This document shows positions 43,646-52,614 of a stretch of 64,000 nt of DNA, piece by piece; the stretch's first letter is position 1, and every line of letters starts with the position of its first letter. Below the pieces are notes generated by a model. It was not told where the DNA came from. It worked only from the letters and a program-made list of their open reading frames with translations, and did no database searches. The translations under genes were made by a program, and so were the position numbers. Source of the stretch: Pseudenterobacter timonensis (GTDB lineage Bacteria > Pseudomonadota > Gammaproteobacteria > Enterobacterales > Enterobacteriaceae); NCBI RefSeq assembly GCF_900021175.1, contig NZ_FCOP01000013.1, forward strand, positions 372,001-436,000, read 5' to 3'.

Positions 43646-44947
43646 ATGGACTCCACTCTCTCATCCGATCGCCTGGCCGAGGAGACCCTTTCGCTTAACC
43701 GTGCCCGCCGCGCTGCCCTGGGCAGCTTCGCGGGCGCCGTCGTCGACTGGTATGATTTTCTGCTGTATGGCATTACCGCCGCGCTGGTGTTTAACCGCGA
43801 ATTTTTCCCGCAGATCGGCCCGGCTATGGGCACGCTGGCGGCATTCGCGACCTTTGGCGTCGGCTTCCTCTTTCGTCCGCTCGGCGGGGTGATCTTCGGT
43901 CATTTCGGCGACCGGCTGGGCCGCAAGCGCATGCTGATGCTCACCGTCTGGATGATGGGTATCGCCACGGCGCTCATTGGCCTCCTTCCCTCCTTTGCCG
44001 CTATCGGCTGGTGGGCGCCCGTGTTGCTGGTAACGCTGCGCGCCGTTCAGGGCTTCGCGGTGGGCGGCGAATGGGGCGGCGCGGCGCTGCTCTCCGTTGA
44101 AAGCGCGCCAAAGCATAAAAAAGCGTTCTACAGCAGCGGCGTCCAGGTGGGCTACGGCGTGGGGCTGTTACTCTCCACCGGGCTGGTCTCGCTTATCAGC
44201 GTCTATACCACGGATGAGCAGTTTCTGAGCTGGGGATGGCGGATCCCCTTCCTGTTCAGCATCGTGCTGGTGCTGGCCGCCCTGTGGGTGCGCAACGGTA
44301 TGGAAGAGTCGCAAGAGTTTGAGCAGAACAAGCCCGCAGCAAAACGGTCGCTGCCGGTGGTGGAAGCGCTGGTAAAACATCCCGCCGCCTTCGGGAAGAT
44401 CATCGCCCTGCGCCTGTGTGAACTGCTGACGATGTATATCGTCACCGCCTTCGCGCTGAACTACTCCACCCAGAATCTCGGCCTGCCGCGTGAGCTTTTT
44501 CTGAATATTGGTCTGCTGGTGGGCGGACTGAGCTGCCTGACTATCCCCTGCTTCGCCTGGCTTGCGGATCGGTATGGCCGTCGGCGTGTTTATATTACCG
44601 GGGCGCTTATCGGCACCCTGAGCGCCTGGCCCTTCTTTCTGGCGCTGGAGTCGCAGTCGCTTTTCTGGATTGTCTTTTTCGCCATTATGCTCGCCAACGT
44701 CGCCCACGACATGGTGGTCTGCGTGCAACAGCCAATGTTTACCAGTATGTTTGGCGCCAGCTACCGCTACAGCGGCGCCGGGGTCGGTTATCAGGTGGCG
44801 AGCGTGGTGGGCGGCGGCTTTACGCCGTTTATCGCCGCGGCGCTGGTCACTTTCTCCGGCGGCGACTGGCACAGCGTGGCACTCTACCTGCTGGTCGGCT
44901 GTCTTATCTCCGCCGCGACGGCGCTGCTGATGAAGGAGACGCCCTGA
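43646..44947 (+). CDS. shiA: Shikimate:proton symporter ShiA
   Basis: A 433-residue major facilitator of the metabolite:H+ symporter family, closely matching E. coli ShiA (438). Twelve membrane segments; RRAALGSFAGAVVDWYDFLLYG at the start, FGHFGDRLGRKRML between segments 2 and 3, and a second DRYGRRR loop in the middle. It imports shikimate (and dehydroshikimate). It stands alone, followed by amn. Confidence 0.96.
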   Translation: MDSTLSSDRLAEETLSLNRARRAALGSFAGAVVDWYDFLLYGITAALVFNREFFPQIGPAMGTLAAFATFGVGFLFRPLGGVIFGHFGDRLGRKRMLMLTVWMMGIATALIGLLPSFAAIGWWAPVLLVTLRAVQGFAVGGEWGGAALLSVESAPKHKKAFYSSGVQVGYGVGLLLSTGLVSLISVYTTDEQFLSWGWRIPFLFSIVLVLAALWVRNGMEESQEFEQNKPAAKRSLPVVEALVKHPAAFGKIIALRLCELLTMYIVTAFALNYSTQNLGLPRELFLNIGLLVGGLSCLTIPCFAWLADRYGRRRVYITGALIGTLSAWPFFLALESQSLFWIVFFAIMLANVAHDMVVCVQQPMFTSMFGASYRYSGAGVGYQVASVVGGGFTPFIAAALVTFSGGDWHSVALYLLVGCLISAATALLMKETP

Positions 44948-45021
44948 AGTCTGACTTTTGTTTCACAAACGTGTGACATACTATCGGGTAAGCCGCACAC
45001 CTGTGGAACAAGGAGACAGAG

Positions 45022-46476
45022 ATGATTAACAAGGGCTCCAGCCTGACCCCGACTCAGGCGCTGGATAAACTGGAAGCGTTATATGAGCAGTCGGTCAACG
45101 CGTTACGCGACGCGATTGGCCGTTACATTGAGGAAGGTACGCTTCCCGAACAAGAGGCCAGAAACAACGGCCTCTTTGTCTATCCCTCCCTCTCGGTCAC
45201 CTGGGACGGCAGCACCACCAACCCGCCCAAAACCCGCGCCTGGGCCCGTTTCACCCATCCCGGCTGTTTTTCCACCACCATCACCCGTCCGTCGCTTTTT
45301 CGCGCCTATCTTGAAGAGCAGCTGACCCTGCTCTACCGGGATTACGGCGCGCATATTGCGGTAGAACCGTCCCGGCATGAGATCCCCTATCCCTACGTGA
45401 TTGACGGCTCGGCTCTGACCCTGGACCGCTCGATGAGCGCGGGGCTGACTCGCCACTTCCCGACCACGGAGCTGTCGCAGATTGGCGATGAGACCGCCGA
45501 CGGGATCTACCACCCGGCAGAGTTCGCCCCGCTGTCGCATTTTGACGCCCGCCGCGTCGATTTTTCCCTCGCGCGCCTGCGTCACTACACCGGCACCCCC
45601 GCAGAGCATTTCCAGCCCTTCGTGCTGTTTACCAACTATACCCGCTACGTGGATGAGTTTGTGCGCTGGGGATGCAGTCAGATCCTCGACCCGGACAGCC
45701 CCTACATTGCCCTCTCCTGCGCGGGCGGGATCTGGATCACTGCCGAAACCGAAGCGCCGGAAGAGGCCATTTCCGATCTGGCGTGGAAAAAACATCAGAT
45801 GCCCGCCTGGCATCTCATCACCGCCGACGGTCAGGGCATTACCCTTATCAACATCGGCGTTGGCCCGTCAAATGCCAAAACCATCTGCGATCACCTGGCG
45901 GTATTGCGCCCGGACGTCTGGCTGATGATCGGCCATTGCGGTGGGCTGCGTGAAAGCCAGCTGATTGGCGACTATGTGCTGGCCCACGCCTACCTGCGCG
46001 ACGATCACGTGCTGGATGCGGTGCTGCCGCCGGATATTCCTATTCCAAGCATCGCGGAGGTGCAACGCGCCCTCTACGACGCCACCAAAGAGGTGAGCGC
46101 TATGCCTGGGGAAGAGGTAAAACAGCGCCTGCGCACCGGCACCGTGGTTACCACTGACGATCGTAACTGGGAGCTGCGCTACTCCGCCTCCGCCCTGCGC
46201 TTTAACCTGAGCCGCGCGGTGGCGATCGATATGGAGAGCGCCACCATCGCCGCCCAGGGCTACCGTTTTCGCGTCCCTTACGGCACTCTGCTCTGCGTCT
46301 CCGACAAACCGCTGCATGGAGAGATCAAGCTACCGGGGCAGGCAAACCGCTTCTATGAGGGGGCTATTTCCGAACATTTACAGATCGGCATCCGCGCTAT
46401 CGATCTTCTGCGGGCGGAAGGCGATCGGCTCCATTCGCGCAAGCTGCGTACCTTTAACGAACCGCCGTTCCGCTAA
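45022..46476 (+). CDS. amn: AMP nucleosidase Amn
   Basis: A 484-residue AMP nucleosidase, splitting AMP into adenine and ribose 5-phosphate and so controlling AMP levels. Length equals E. coli Amn. The C-terminal nucleoside phosphorylase-like domain has GVGPSNAKTICDHLAVLRPD, the GHCGGL loop and AIDMESATIAAQGYRF. The ATG follows AAGGAGACAGAG. It precedes the aminopeptidase gene by 15 bases, possibly in one transcript. Confidence 0.97.
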   Translation: MINKGSSLTPTQALDKLEALYEQSVNALRDAIGRYIEEGTLPEQEARNNGLFVYPSLSVTWDGSTTNPPKTRAWARFTHPGCFSTTITRPSLFRAYLEEQLTLLYRDYGAHIAVEPSRHEIPYPYVIDGSALTLDRSMSAGLTRHFPTTELSQIGDETADGIYHPAEFAPLSHFDARRVDFSLARLRHYTGTPAEHFQPFVLFTNYTRYVDEFVRWGCSQILDPDSPYIALSCAGGIWITAETEAPEEAISDLAWKKHQMPAWHLITADGQGITLINIGVGPSNAKTICDHLAVLRPDVWLMIGHCGGLRESQLIGDYVLAHAYLRDDHVLDAVLPPDIPIPSIAEVQRALYDATKEVSAMPGEEVKQRLRTGTVVTTDDRNWELRYSASALRFNLSRAVAIDMESATIAAQGYRFRVPYGTLLCVSDKPLHGEIKLPGQANRFYEGAISEHLQIGIRAIDLLRAEGDRLHSRKLRTFNEPPFR

Positions 46477-46491
46477 CTAAAAGGCCACCCT

Positions 46492-48267
46492 ATGCAAACC
46501 ACTTCAGCTTTATCCTCGCTGCGCCGCTGGTTACAGGAAAACCGCCTGGACGGAATGATCGTCCCGCGCGCCGACCCGTGGCAGAGCGAGAACAGCGCGC
46601 CGCATGATGACAAGCTCGCCTGGCTGACCGGCTTTGACGGCTCCGCCGGGCTGGCGCTGGTATTACCCGATCGCGCCCTGCTGTTTGTGGACGGACGCTA
46701 CCAGGTGCAGGCGCGCCTGCAGGTTAATACCGATGCGTTTGAGATCCACCATCTGCATAACGAGCCGCTGGCGCAGTGGTTGCAGGAGAACGTGGCTGCG
46801 GGCAGCCGCATCGCCTTCGAACCGCTGCTGATGACCAACGCGGAATATGCGCTGCTGACCGCCACGCCGTGCCAGCTGACCCCGCTTGAGGCCTCGCCCT
46901 TTGATACCCTCTGGCACGATCGCCCGGCGGCGCCCGCAGGAGAAATCCGCGAGATGACGCTGGCGGTGAGCGGAGAGAGCAGCGCGGAGAAGCGCCAGCG
47001 GGTGGCGCAGCGGCTGGCCGAGGTCGGCGTGGATTATCTGGCAATTACCCTGCCGGATAATATCGCCTGGCTGCTGAACGTTCGCGGGGCCGATGTGCCG
47101 ATGAACCCGGTACCGCTCTCGTTTGCGCTCCTCAGCCGCACCGGAGAGGTGGAATGGTTTGTAGCCCAGGCGAAGCTGCGAACATTGCCCGCCAGCGTGC
47201 TGGAGGGGGTCACCGTCGCTCCGCAGGAGGCGTTTGTTGAACGCTGCCGCGAACTCAGCGCGGGCAGGCGCGTCTGGCTGGATGAAAACGCCGCCCCGGT
47301 GGCGCTGCGCTTTGCTATCGAGCCGCAGGGCGAAATTCTCTGGCAGGCGGATCCCATCACCTTTATAAAGGCGATCAAAAATCCGGTGGAGCTGGCGGGA
47401 TACCGGGAGTGTCACCTGGCGGATGGGGCGGCGTGGGTGAACTTCCTGGCCTGGCTGTCGCGGGAGGTTCCCCTGCGGGAGGCTGACGGCAATCCCCTTA
47501 CCGAGCTGGAGGTACAAGACCGCCAGCTGGCGTTTCGCCAGCAGCAGGCGGGCTTTATTGAGCCAAGTTTTTCTACTATCTCCGCGGCAGGCAGTAATGC
47601 GGCGATGTGTCACTACCACTCCAGCGAGGCGACCAGCCTGCCGCTGACCCGCGACCAGTTTTATCTGAACGATTCCGGCGGCCAGTACCAGAACGGGACT
47701 ACCGACGCCACGCGCACGCTTGCCTGGGGCAAAGTGACCCCGCAGCAGCGCCTGCACTACACCGCCGTGCTGAAAGGCTTTTTAGCGCTGATTGGATTGC
47801 AGTTTCCTTCCGGCACCCATGGCCACCAGCTGGATGCATTTGCGCGTCAGCCGCTGTGGGCGCTGGGGCTGGATTATGACCACGGCACCGGCCACGGCGT
47901 GGGGCATCAGCTGTTGATCCATGAAAATCCGCAGCGTATCGCCAAAAAGGTCAATCCATGGCCGCTTGTGGCGGGCAGCATTATGACCATTGAGCCGGGC
48001 TATTATCAGGAGGGAAGCCACGGCATCCGCATTGAGAACCAGGTGGAGATTGTCGACAGCGCGCCGGGCTTTTGTCGGTTCGCCTCCCTGACGCTGATCC
48101 CCATCGACCTCAACCAGGTGGAATTAAACCTGCTGAGCGAGCGGGAGAAACAGTGGCTGGATGAGTATCACCAGCGGGTGCGGGAAGCGCTGTCGCCGCG
48201 AGTGGAGAGCGATGCGCGACCATGGCTCTTTGCCGCCACCGCCCCGATACGGGTTCAGGGCAGTTAA
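46492..48267 (+). CDS. Xaa-Pro aminopeptidase (M24B, long aminopeptidase P1 type)
   Basis: A 591-residue aminopeptidase P of the long, three-domain type: two creatinase-like N-terminal domains (about 1-300) and a pita-bread catalytic domain. Metal ligands are visible: the two Asp in LNDSGGQYQNGTTDATR, the His in GHGVGHQLLIHE, the Glu in TIEPGYY and the Glu in IRIENQVEI. It removes N-terminal residues before proline. E. coli lacks it; pepP and pepQ are shorter relatives. It starts 15 bases after amn and ends before an inverted tRNA-Asn gene, so it is an accessory gene in this tRNA-flanked segment. Confidence 0.9.
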   Translation: MQTTSALSSLRRWLQENRLDGMIVPRADPWQSENSAPHDDKLAWLTGFDGSAGLALVLPDRALLFVDGRYQVQARLQVNTDAFEIHHLHNEPLAQWLQENVAAGSRIAFEPLLMTNAEYALLTATPCQLTPLEASPFDTLWHDRPAAPAGEIREMTLAVSGESSAEKRQRVAQRLAEVGVDYLAITLPDNIAWLLNVRGADVPMNPVPLSFALLSRTGEVEWFVAQAKLRTLPASVLEGVTVAPQEAFVERCRELSAGRRVWLDENAAPVALRFAIEPQGEILWQADPITFIKAIKNPVELAGYRECHLADGAAWVNFLAWLSREVPLREADGNPLTELEVQDRQLAFRQQQAGFIEPSFSTISAAGSNAAMCHYHSSEATSLPLTRDQFYLNDSGGQYQNGTTDATRTLAWGKVTPQQRLHYTAVLKGFLALIGLQFPSGTHGHQLDAFARQPLWALGLDYDHGTGHGVGHQLLIHENPQRIAKKVNPWPLVAGSIMTIEPGYYQEGSHGIRIENQVEIVDSAPGFCRFASLTLIPIDLNQVELNLLSEREKQWLDEYHQRVREALSPRVESDARPWLFAATAPIRVQGS

Positions 48268-48344
48268 GATGTGGCCGGGCGGCTTAAGCGGCCCGGTAAA
48301 CGCAGAAAAGCAAAAAGCCCGCGAAAAGCGGGCTTTTCTGAATC

Positions 48345-48420
48345 TGGCTCCTCTGACTGGACTCGAACCAGTGACATACGGATTAACAGTCCGCCGTTCT
48401 ACCGACTGAACTACAGAGGA
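48345..48420 (-). tRNA. asnW: tRNA-Asn (anticodon GTT), copy 3, inverted
   Basis: The same 76-nt sequence on the minus strand. Its promoter on that strand has TTGACA, 17 bases, TAATAT and the discriminator GCGCCCC, almost identical to copy 2 for about 30 bases; the terminator hairpin (48307-48338) matches copies 1 and 2 too. The symbol is positional. Confidence 0.96.
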
Positions 48421-48500
48421 ATCGTGTGAACGGGGCGCATATTATCGATGGCACTCCCCGTTGTCAAAGGTTGAATGCGCAAAACCGATCGTTTGCCGAT

Positions 48501-49976
48501 TTATTCTCCACCTTGCGCATTTGGCAGCCGTTCTGCCGGGGGCGCTGACGCTAGGGCGGGTTTAACCCGCGGATATTTCCATAGCCAGCGGCCGCTGACC
48601 ATTCGCCAGTAGAAGAGCACGCCACGCACCGCCCAGTCGAGGAACATCCCCAGCCAGACGCCGACCACGCCCCAACCGAGCACAATCCCCAGCGTATAAC
48701 CGGCCACCACGCGACAGCCCCACATTCCCAACATCGAGACCCACATGGCGAAACGGGCGTCGCGCGCCCCTTTCAGCCCGGCGGGCAGCACCCACGACGC
48801 CGCCCAGATGGGCATAAAGGCGGCGTTGAGCCAGATGAGGATTTTCACCACCTCTTTTACATCCTCTTCATGGGTGTAAAACGAGGCCATCAGCCCGGCA
48901 AACGGCGCCGTTCCCCAGGCGATAAGGGTCAGCCCGATGGTGGAGAGCCAGAAGACGTGGCGCAGCTGGCGCTCCGCCTGGCCTATCTGCCCTTTTCCCA
49001 GTCGTTTGCCGGTGATGATAGTGGAAGCCGACCCGAGGGCGTTACCCGGCAGGTTGATGAGCGAGGCAATGGAAAAGGCGATAAAGTTACCGGCGATAAC
49101 GTCGGTGCCCATACCGGCCACAAACATCTGGGTGAGCAGTTTACCGCCATTAAACAGCACCGACTCAATGCTGGCAGGAACCCCGATGCCCATCACCTCC
49201 CAGATAATGGCGAAATTAAGTGGACGGAAATAGCTTCTGAGGGTGATGCGCAGCTCCGGCTTAAAGCCCACCATCAGCACCACCACGATTGCCGCCGCGC
49301 CGATGTAGCGGGAGATGGTCAGCCCGAGGCCCGCGCCGATAAAGCCCAGCCCGTCCCAGGAGAAAATACCGTAGATGAGCACGGTGCTGATCATGATATT
49401 GAGGATATTCATGCCGCCGTTGATCATCAGCGGAATTTTAGTGTTCCCTGCCCCGCGCATCGCCCCGCTGCCAATCAGCGCGATGGCTGCCGCCGGATAG
49501 CTCAGAACGGTCGTCTCAAGATAGGTCAGCGCCAGCGCTTTGACCTCCGGGGTCGCTTCCCCGGCGATAAAGTCGATAATCTCCTGACCAAAATAGTGAA
49601 CTACTCCCGCCAGGATGATGGAAAAGAGGGTCATGATCATCAGCGACTGGCGTGCCGCCTCGCGCGCCCGCTTCGGATCGAGCTTACCCAGGCTGAAGGC
49701 GACCACCACCGTGGTCCCCAGGTCGATGGCGGCGAAGAAGGACATCACCACCATGTTAAAGCTGTCGGCAAGCCCCACGCCGGCCATTGCCTCTTTACCC
49801 AGCCAGCTTACCAGGAAGGTACTCAACACCCCCATCAGCAGAACGCAGGTATTTTCCAGAAAAATGGGGATCGCAAGCGGGGTGATTTCACGCCAGAAAA
49901 GCACACGATAACTTTTGCGTTTGGCATACCAGGGCGTGCGTGCGACGGCCCGGTGTAAAGCGGCAGTGACGTTCAA
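48501..49976 (-). CDS. yeeO: MATE-family efflux protein YeeO
   Basis: A 491-residue MATE transporter with about 12 membrane segments in two halves. E. coli YeeO exports FMN/FAD and dipeptides. YRVLFWREITPLAIPIFLENTCVLL at the start of the first repeat and LKGARDARFAMWVSMLGMWGCRV in the second are conserved. The E. coli protein is annotated longer at the N-terminus; here the ATG at 49976 has no open frame extending much further. It lies between two tRNA-Asn genes of opposite orientation. Confidence 0.93.
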   Translation of the reverse strand: MNVTAALHRAVARTPWYAKRKSYRVLFWREITPLAIPIFLENTCVLLMGVLSTFLVSWLGKEAMAGVGLADSFNMVVMSFFAAIDLGTTVVVAFSLGKLDPKRAREAARQSLMIMTLFSIILAGVVHYFGQEIIDFIAGEATPEVKALALTYLETTVLSYPAAAIALIGSGAMRGAGNTKIPLMINGGMNILNIMISTVLIYGIFSWDGLGFIGAGLGLTISRYIGAAAIVVVLMVGFKPELRITLRSYFRPLNFAIIWEVMGIGVPASIESVLFNGGKLLTQMFVAGMGTDVIAGNFIAFSIASLINLPGNALGSASTIITGKRLGKGQIGQAERQLRHVFWLSTIGLTLIAWGTAPFAGLMASFYTHEEDVKEVVKILIWLNAAFMPIWAASWVLPAGLKGARDARFAMWVSMLGMWGCRVVAGYTLGIVLGWGVVGVWLGMFLDWAVRGVLFYWRMVSGRWLWKYPRVKPALASAPPAERLPNAQGGE

Positions 49977-50169
49977 AATGGACCTTAGGGATAAAGTTGA
50001 AACTTCATTTCAAATGATGGGGCAGAAACCAATATCCTGCAAAGTATTTCCTTAAAAAAATTGTTGGGAATTACAACAAACTGTCGACAGAATCGGCAGT
50101 TGAACAAAAGTAGGTAAGATGGGGTTTGACAAAACTTTTTTCGCCGCTAAGATTAGCCTCCACAACGAT

Positions 50170-50245
50170 TCCTCTGTAGTTCAGTCGGTAGAACGGCGGA
50201 CTGTTAATCCGTATGTCACTGGTTCGAGTCCAGTCAGAGGAGCCA
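50170..50245 (+). tRNA. asnU: tRNA-Asn (anticodon GTT), copy 4
   Basis: Identical 76-nt tRNA. The promoter differs from the other copies (TTGACA, 16-base spacer, TAAGAT). The terminator AGCCCGC/GCGGGCT follows (50256-50280). The symbol is positional. Confidence 0.96.
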
Positions 50246-50305
50246 GATTCAAAAAAGCCCGCTTTTTAGCGGGCTTTTTGCTTTTCTGCGCCGTCAGAAA
50301 GAAAA

Positions 50306-50336
50306 TAAAAAAGCTCCCTGATGAGGGAGCTTTTTT
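50306..50336. terminator. Bidirectional terminator of tmaR
   Basis: AAGCTCCCT and AGGGAGCTT pair around a GATG loop with an A-tract before and a T-tract after, so it can act on both strands. It lies just beyond the tmaR stop. Confidence 0.85.
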
Positions 50337-50352
50337 CTGGCACTGAAAAGGA

Positions 50353-50688
50353 TTATTCGCCTTTGGCTTCGGCGCTTTTCATTTCGCCCATTACCTTCAG
50401 CTTCTTGGAGATGTCGCGACGCTCTTTGGAGAGCTCAGCGTTTTTGATGATGTAATCATCCACACGGTCTTCATAGTCGCTTTTCATGCTGGCGATAATG
50501 CCCTGGATCGCTTCCACGCTCATGCCCGGCTTGATGTAGTCGCTCAGGTTGTCCAGCAGCAGTACGCGCTTCTGGTTGTCACGGATCTTCTTCTCTACGT
50601 CCTGAATTTCACGCTGCAGTTTGTTTTTGCGGCGGAACAGACGCACGAACTCCAGAACATCCTGGAACGAAGGTTTAGTAGTTTCCAT
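50353..50688 (-). CDS. tmaR: TmaR (YeeX), polar localisation regulator of PTS enzyme I
   Basis: A 111-residue coiled-coil protein (DUF496) almost identical to E. coli TmaR. The tyrosine-phosphorylated protein forms polar clusters that sequester EI of the phosphotransferase system and control sugar uptake. The Tyr corresponding to Y72 lies in the [10 protein letters not shown] segment. The C-terminus is slightly longer (AKGE). Confidence 0.96.
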   Translation of the reverse strand: METTKPSFQDVLEFVRLFRRKNKLQREIQDVEKKIRDNQKRVLLLDNLSDYIKPGMSVEAIQGIIASMKSDYEDRVDDYIIKNAELSKERRDISKKLKVMGEMKSAEAKGE

Positions 50689-50857
50689 TTTTACACCCCT
50701 GATAATGTGAGATTCGGATTCGTTAAAGCAACCACTGTGGCCATCACCTTAACTGACAGCGGTTGCGAATGACAATGTCTATAGCGTTTGAATCTATCAT
50801 AACCTCAAACGGTGCTGAATCGAAGCAGCCTGCATCACATCGGAAAATGGCTGCTTT

Positions 50858-51916
50858 TTATTTGCGCAGCGCGCGGCAGATCAGATGGGAAAGCAGCTCC
50901 AGCTGACGCGCCAGCTCCATACTCAGCCAGACATAGCTGTGGATCGGTGTCTCCGCCACGTTATCCCCCTTATGCTCGCTGATAAGCTGCCGCAGCTCCA
51001 CCACAATGTCGTTCAGACGCTCGGTATTAGCCAGCACCGGCTGCGGATTCCCCTCATACAAGGCGTGGGCGATGGTCAGCAAAGTTTGCTGCGTCATCTG
51101 CTGCGTCTCCCTGAGGGTCTGCGCGTTAAGCAGCACAAAGTGGCTGGCGCGCGAGGCCCAGTGCGCGTTGATTTGCAGCTCCAGCATGCAGACCAGATTG
51201 CGGCTTACGGTCTGGATCGCCTCAAATATCGACTTCTGAATGTGGGTCTCTTTACTGGCGGGAGTGATTAAACCGCGCATTTTCACCACATCGTTGAGAA
51301 TTTTTTGCAGATGTTTTTCCAGACGTGGCCGCTCGACCAGATTCGGCGAAAATCCCGCCTGATAGACGCGATTAAAGGCGGTAACGTAGCTCGCCATCTG
51401 AATGCGCCAGTGCAGAAAGGCCCGCTGCGGCCAGATGCCGGTAAAGAGCATCGCCAGCAACGATCCTAATATGACATCGCCGCTTCGCCAGAGGGCAGTT
51501 GCCATATCCCCCGCCGGAGCGCCGACCACCACCGCCAGGGTGATGCCAATCAGCAGCGCCTGGTAGGGCCGTTTCCCCAGCGCCAGAAAGCCGCAGAGAA
51601 ACATCGCGGCGGCGCACCACACCAGCATAACCGGCATGGAGAACAGCTCCAGGCGAAGCGCGATCAGGCCGAGCGCGGAGCCAAAAATGGTGCCGCCAAT
51701 CCGCTCAAAGGCGCGGGGCACCACGTTTCCCCAGAAGGAGATGGGCCCCATCACCACCACCAGCGTAATCAGCGGCCAGGTGCCTTCGGGGATCGCCGCC
51801 ATGCGCACCAGTACAAAGGTGATGATAAAGGCCAGGGCGATGCGGCACCCGTGCACGATTCGATAGTGCTGATAGAGACGAATTTCGAAGGGGGTTAAGG
51901 ATTTGTCCGGACGCAC
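50858..51916 (-). CDS. yeeA: YeeA, FUSC-family inner membrane protein
   Basis: A 352-residue protein, identical in length to E. coli YeeA. The N-terminal half has about six membrane segments (IALAFIITFVLVRM to LLAMLFTGIWPQ) of the FUSC/aromatic acid exporter fold; the C-terminal half is cytoplasmic and helical. Function is unknown. I use GTG at 51916 (VRPDKSLTPFEIR), which has GGAG upstream and fits the family start; the frame extends to 51940 without similarity. Confidence 0.92.
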   Translation of the reverse strand: MRPDKSLTPFEIRLYQHYRIVHGCRIALAFIITFVLVRMAAIPEGTWPLITLVVVMGPISFWGNVVPRAFERIGGTIFGSALGLIALRLELFSMPVMLVWCAAAMFLCGFLALGKRPYQALLIGITLAVVVGAPAGDMATALWRSGDVILGSLLAMLFTGIWPQRAFLHWRIQMASYVTAFNRVYQAGFSPNLVERPRLEKHLQKILNDVVKMRGLITPASKETHIQKSIFEAIQTVSRNLVCMLELQINAHWASRASHFVLLNAQTLRETQQMTQQTLLTIAHALYEGNPQPVLANTERLNDIVVELRQLISEHKGDNVAETPIHSYVWLSMELARQLELLSHLICRALRK

Positions 51917-52016
51917 ACCTGCTCTCCAGCAACTCGGCAAACCGTAATTGTACTGCGTTTTGCGCGTGGCGCATCAACTGTGCCGCCCCCCCCTTCTGAA
52001 ATCAGGCACAAATCGC

Positions 52017-52490
52017 TTAAACGACCCGGCTCTGCACCGGCACAAACATTTCGATCTGCCAGTAACCGTCCGCCTTGCCATCATTCAGATAGCGCTCAAA
52101 ACAGGGCCGGGGAGCGATTTCATAGTGCGTATCTTGCAGCAGACTATTGAAGAATTGATACCAGGGGGTGGCGAAGTCATGATCTTCCACGCGCGCGGCA
52201 GCCACGGCATATTCCCCGCCCGCCAGTTCGGTGAGGATGACCCCTTCGCTGTTTTCGGGAATAACAAAATCGTCCGGGACGGTCACCGAGGTATTACAGC
52301 GCAGCTTTTCAGCGGGAACCTCATCGGGATTATCATAGTAGACGGCCACCCACTCCAGCGGCTCAATGTGACGCCCGTCCACCCACATGACAAGCTGCTC
52401 AAATCCCTGCGGAAGGGTTTGATCCCACGGCCCGACAAGATGAAAGCCGGCTATTTTACGTTTTTGCTGCGGTCTGATGTTGTAGTCCAT
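52017..52490 (-). CDS. sbmC: DNA gyrase inhibitor SbmC (GyrI)
   Basis: A 157-residue GyrI-like protein, length equal to E. coli SbmC. It binds gyrase and protects from microcin B17 and quinolone-type lesions. Conserved: [30 protein letters not shown] and [12 protein letters not shown]. The ATG at 52490 with GGGAGG upstream is chosen over 52502. In E. coli it is induced by SOS and in stationary phase. Confidence 0.95.
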   Translation of the reverse strand: MDYNIRPQQKRKIAGFHLVGPWDQTLPQGFEQLVMWVDGRHIEPLEWVAVYYDNPDEVPAEKLRCNTSVTVPDDFVIPENSEGVILTELAGGEYAVAAARVEDHDFATPWYQFFNSLLQDTHYEIAPRPCFERYLNDGKADGYWQIEMFVPVQSRVV

Positions 52491-52614
52491 ATCGCCTCCC
52501 ACGCATACTGTATGAATAGCCAGTATAGGGTGGGATTTGCCCGCGCGACAACGTGCTTTTGGTCAAAATGCGAGCAGACTCGCAGAACCACCAGTCTGCC
52601 CGGGAGGTGTGGCT

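Noticed and set aside
48161..48409. An 82-codon frame running from the aminopeptidase end into the inverted tRNA-Asn
   Set aside because: It is out of frame with the aminopeptidase and its C-terminal half is the complement of a tRNA.
37725..50280. Repeated 76-base units considered as an interspersed repeat or CRISPR-like array
   Set aside because: The units fold as tRNA-Asn, are spaced by kilobases and carry promoters and terminators; they are tRNA genes.
50119..50346. A 75-codon frame running through tRNA-Asn copy 4
   Set aside because: Most of it is translation of the tRNA and its terminator, which recurs at the other tRNA copies.
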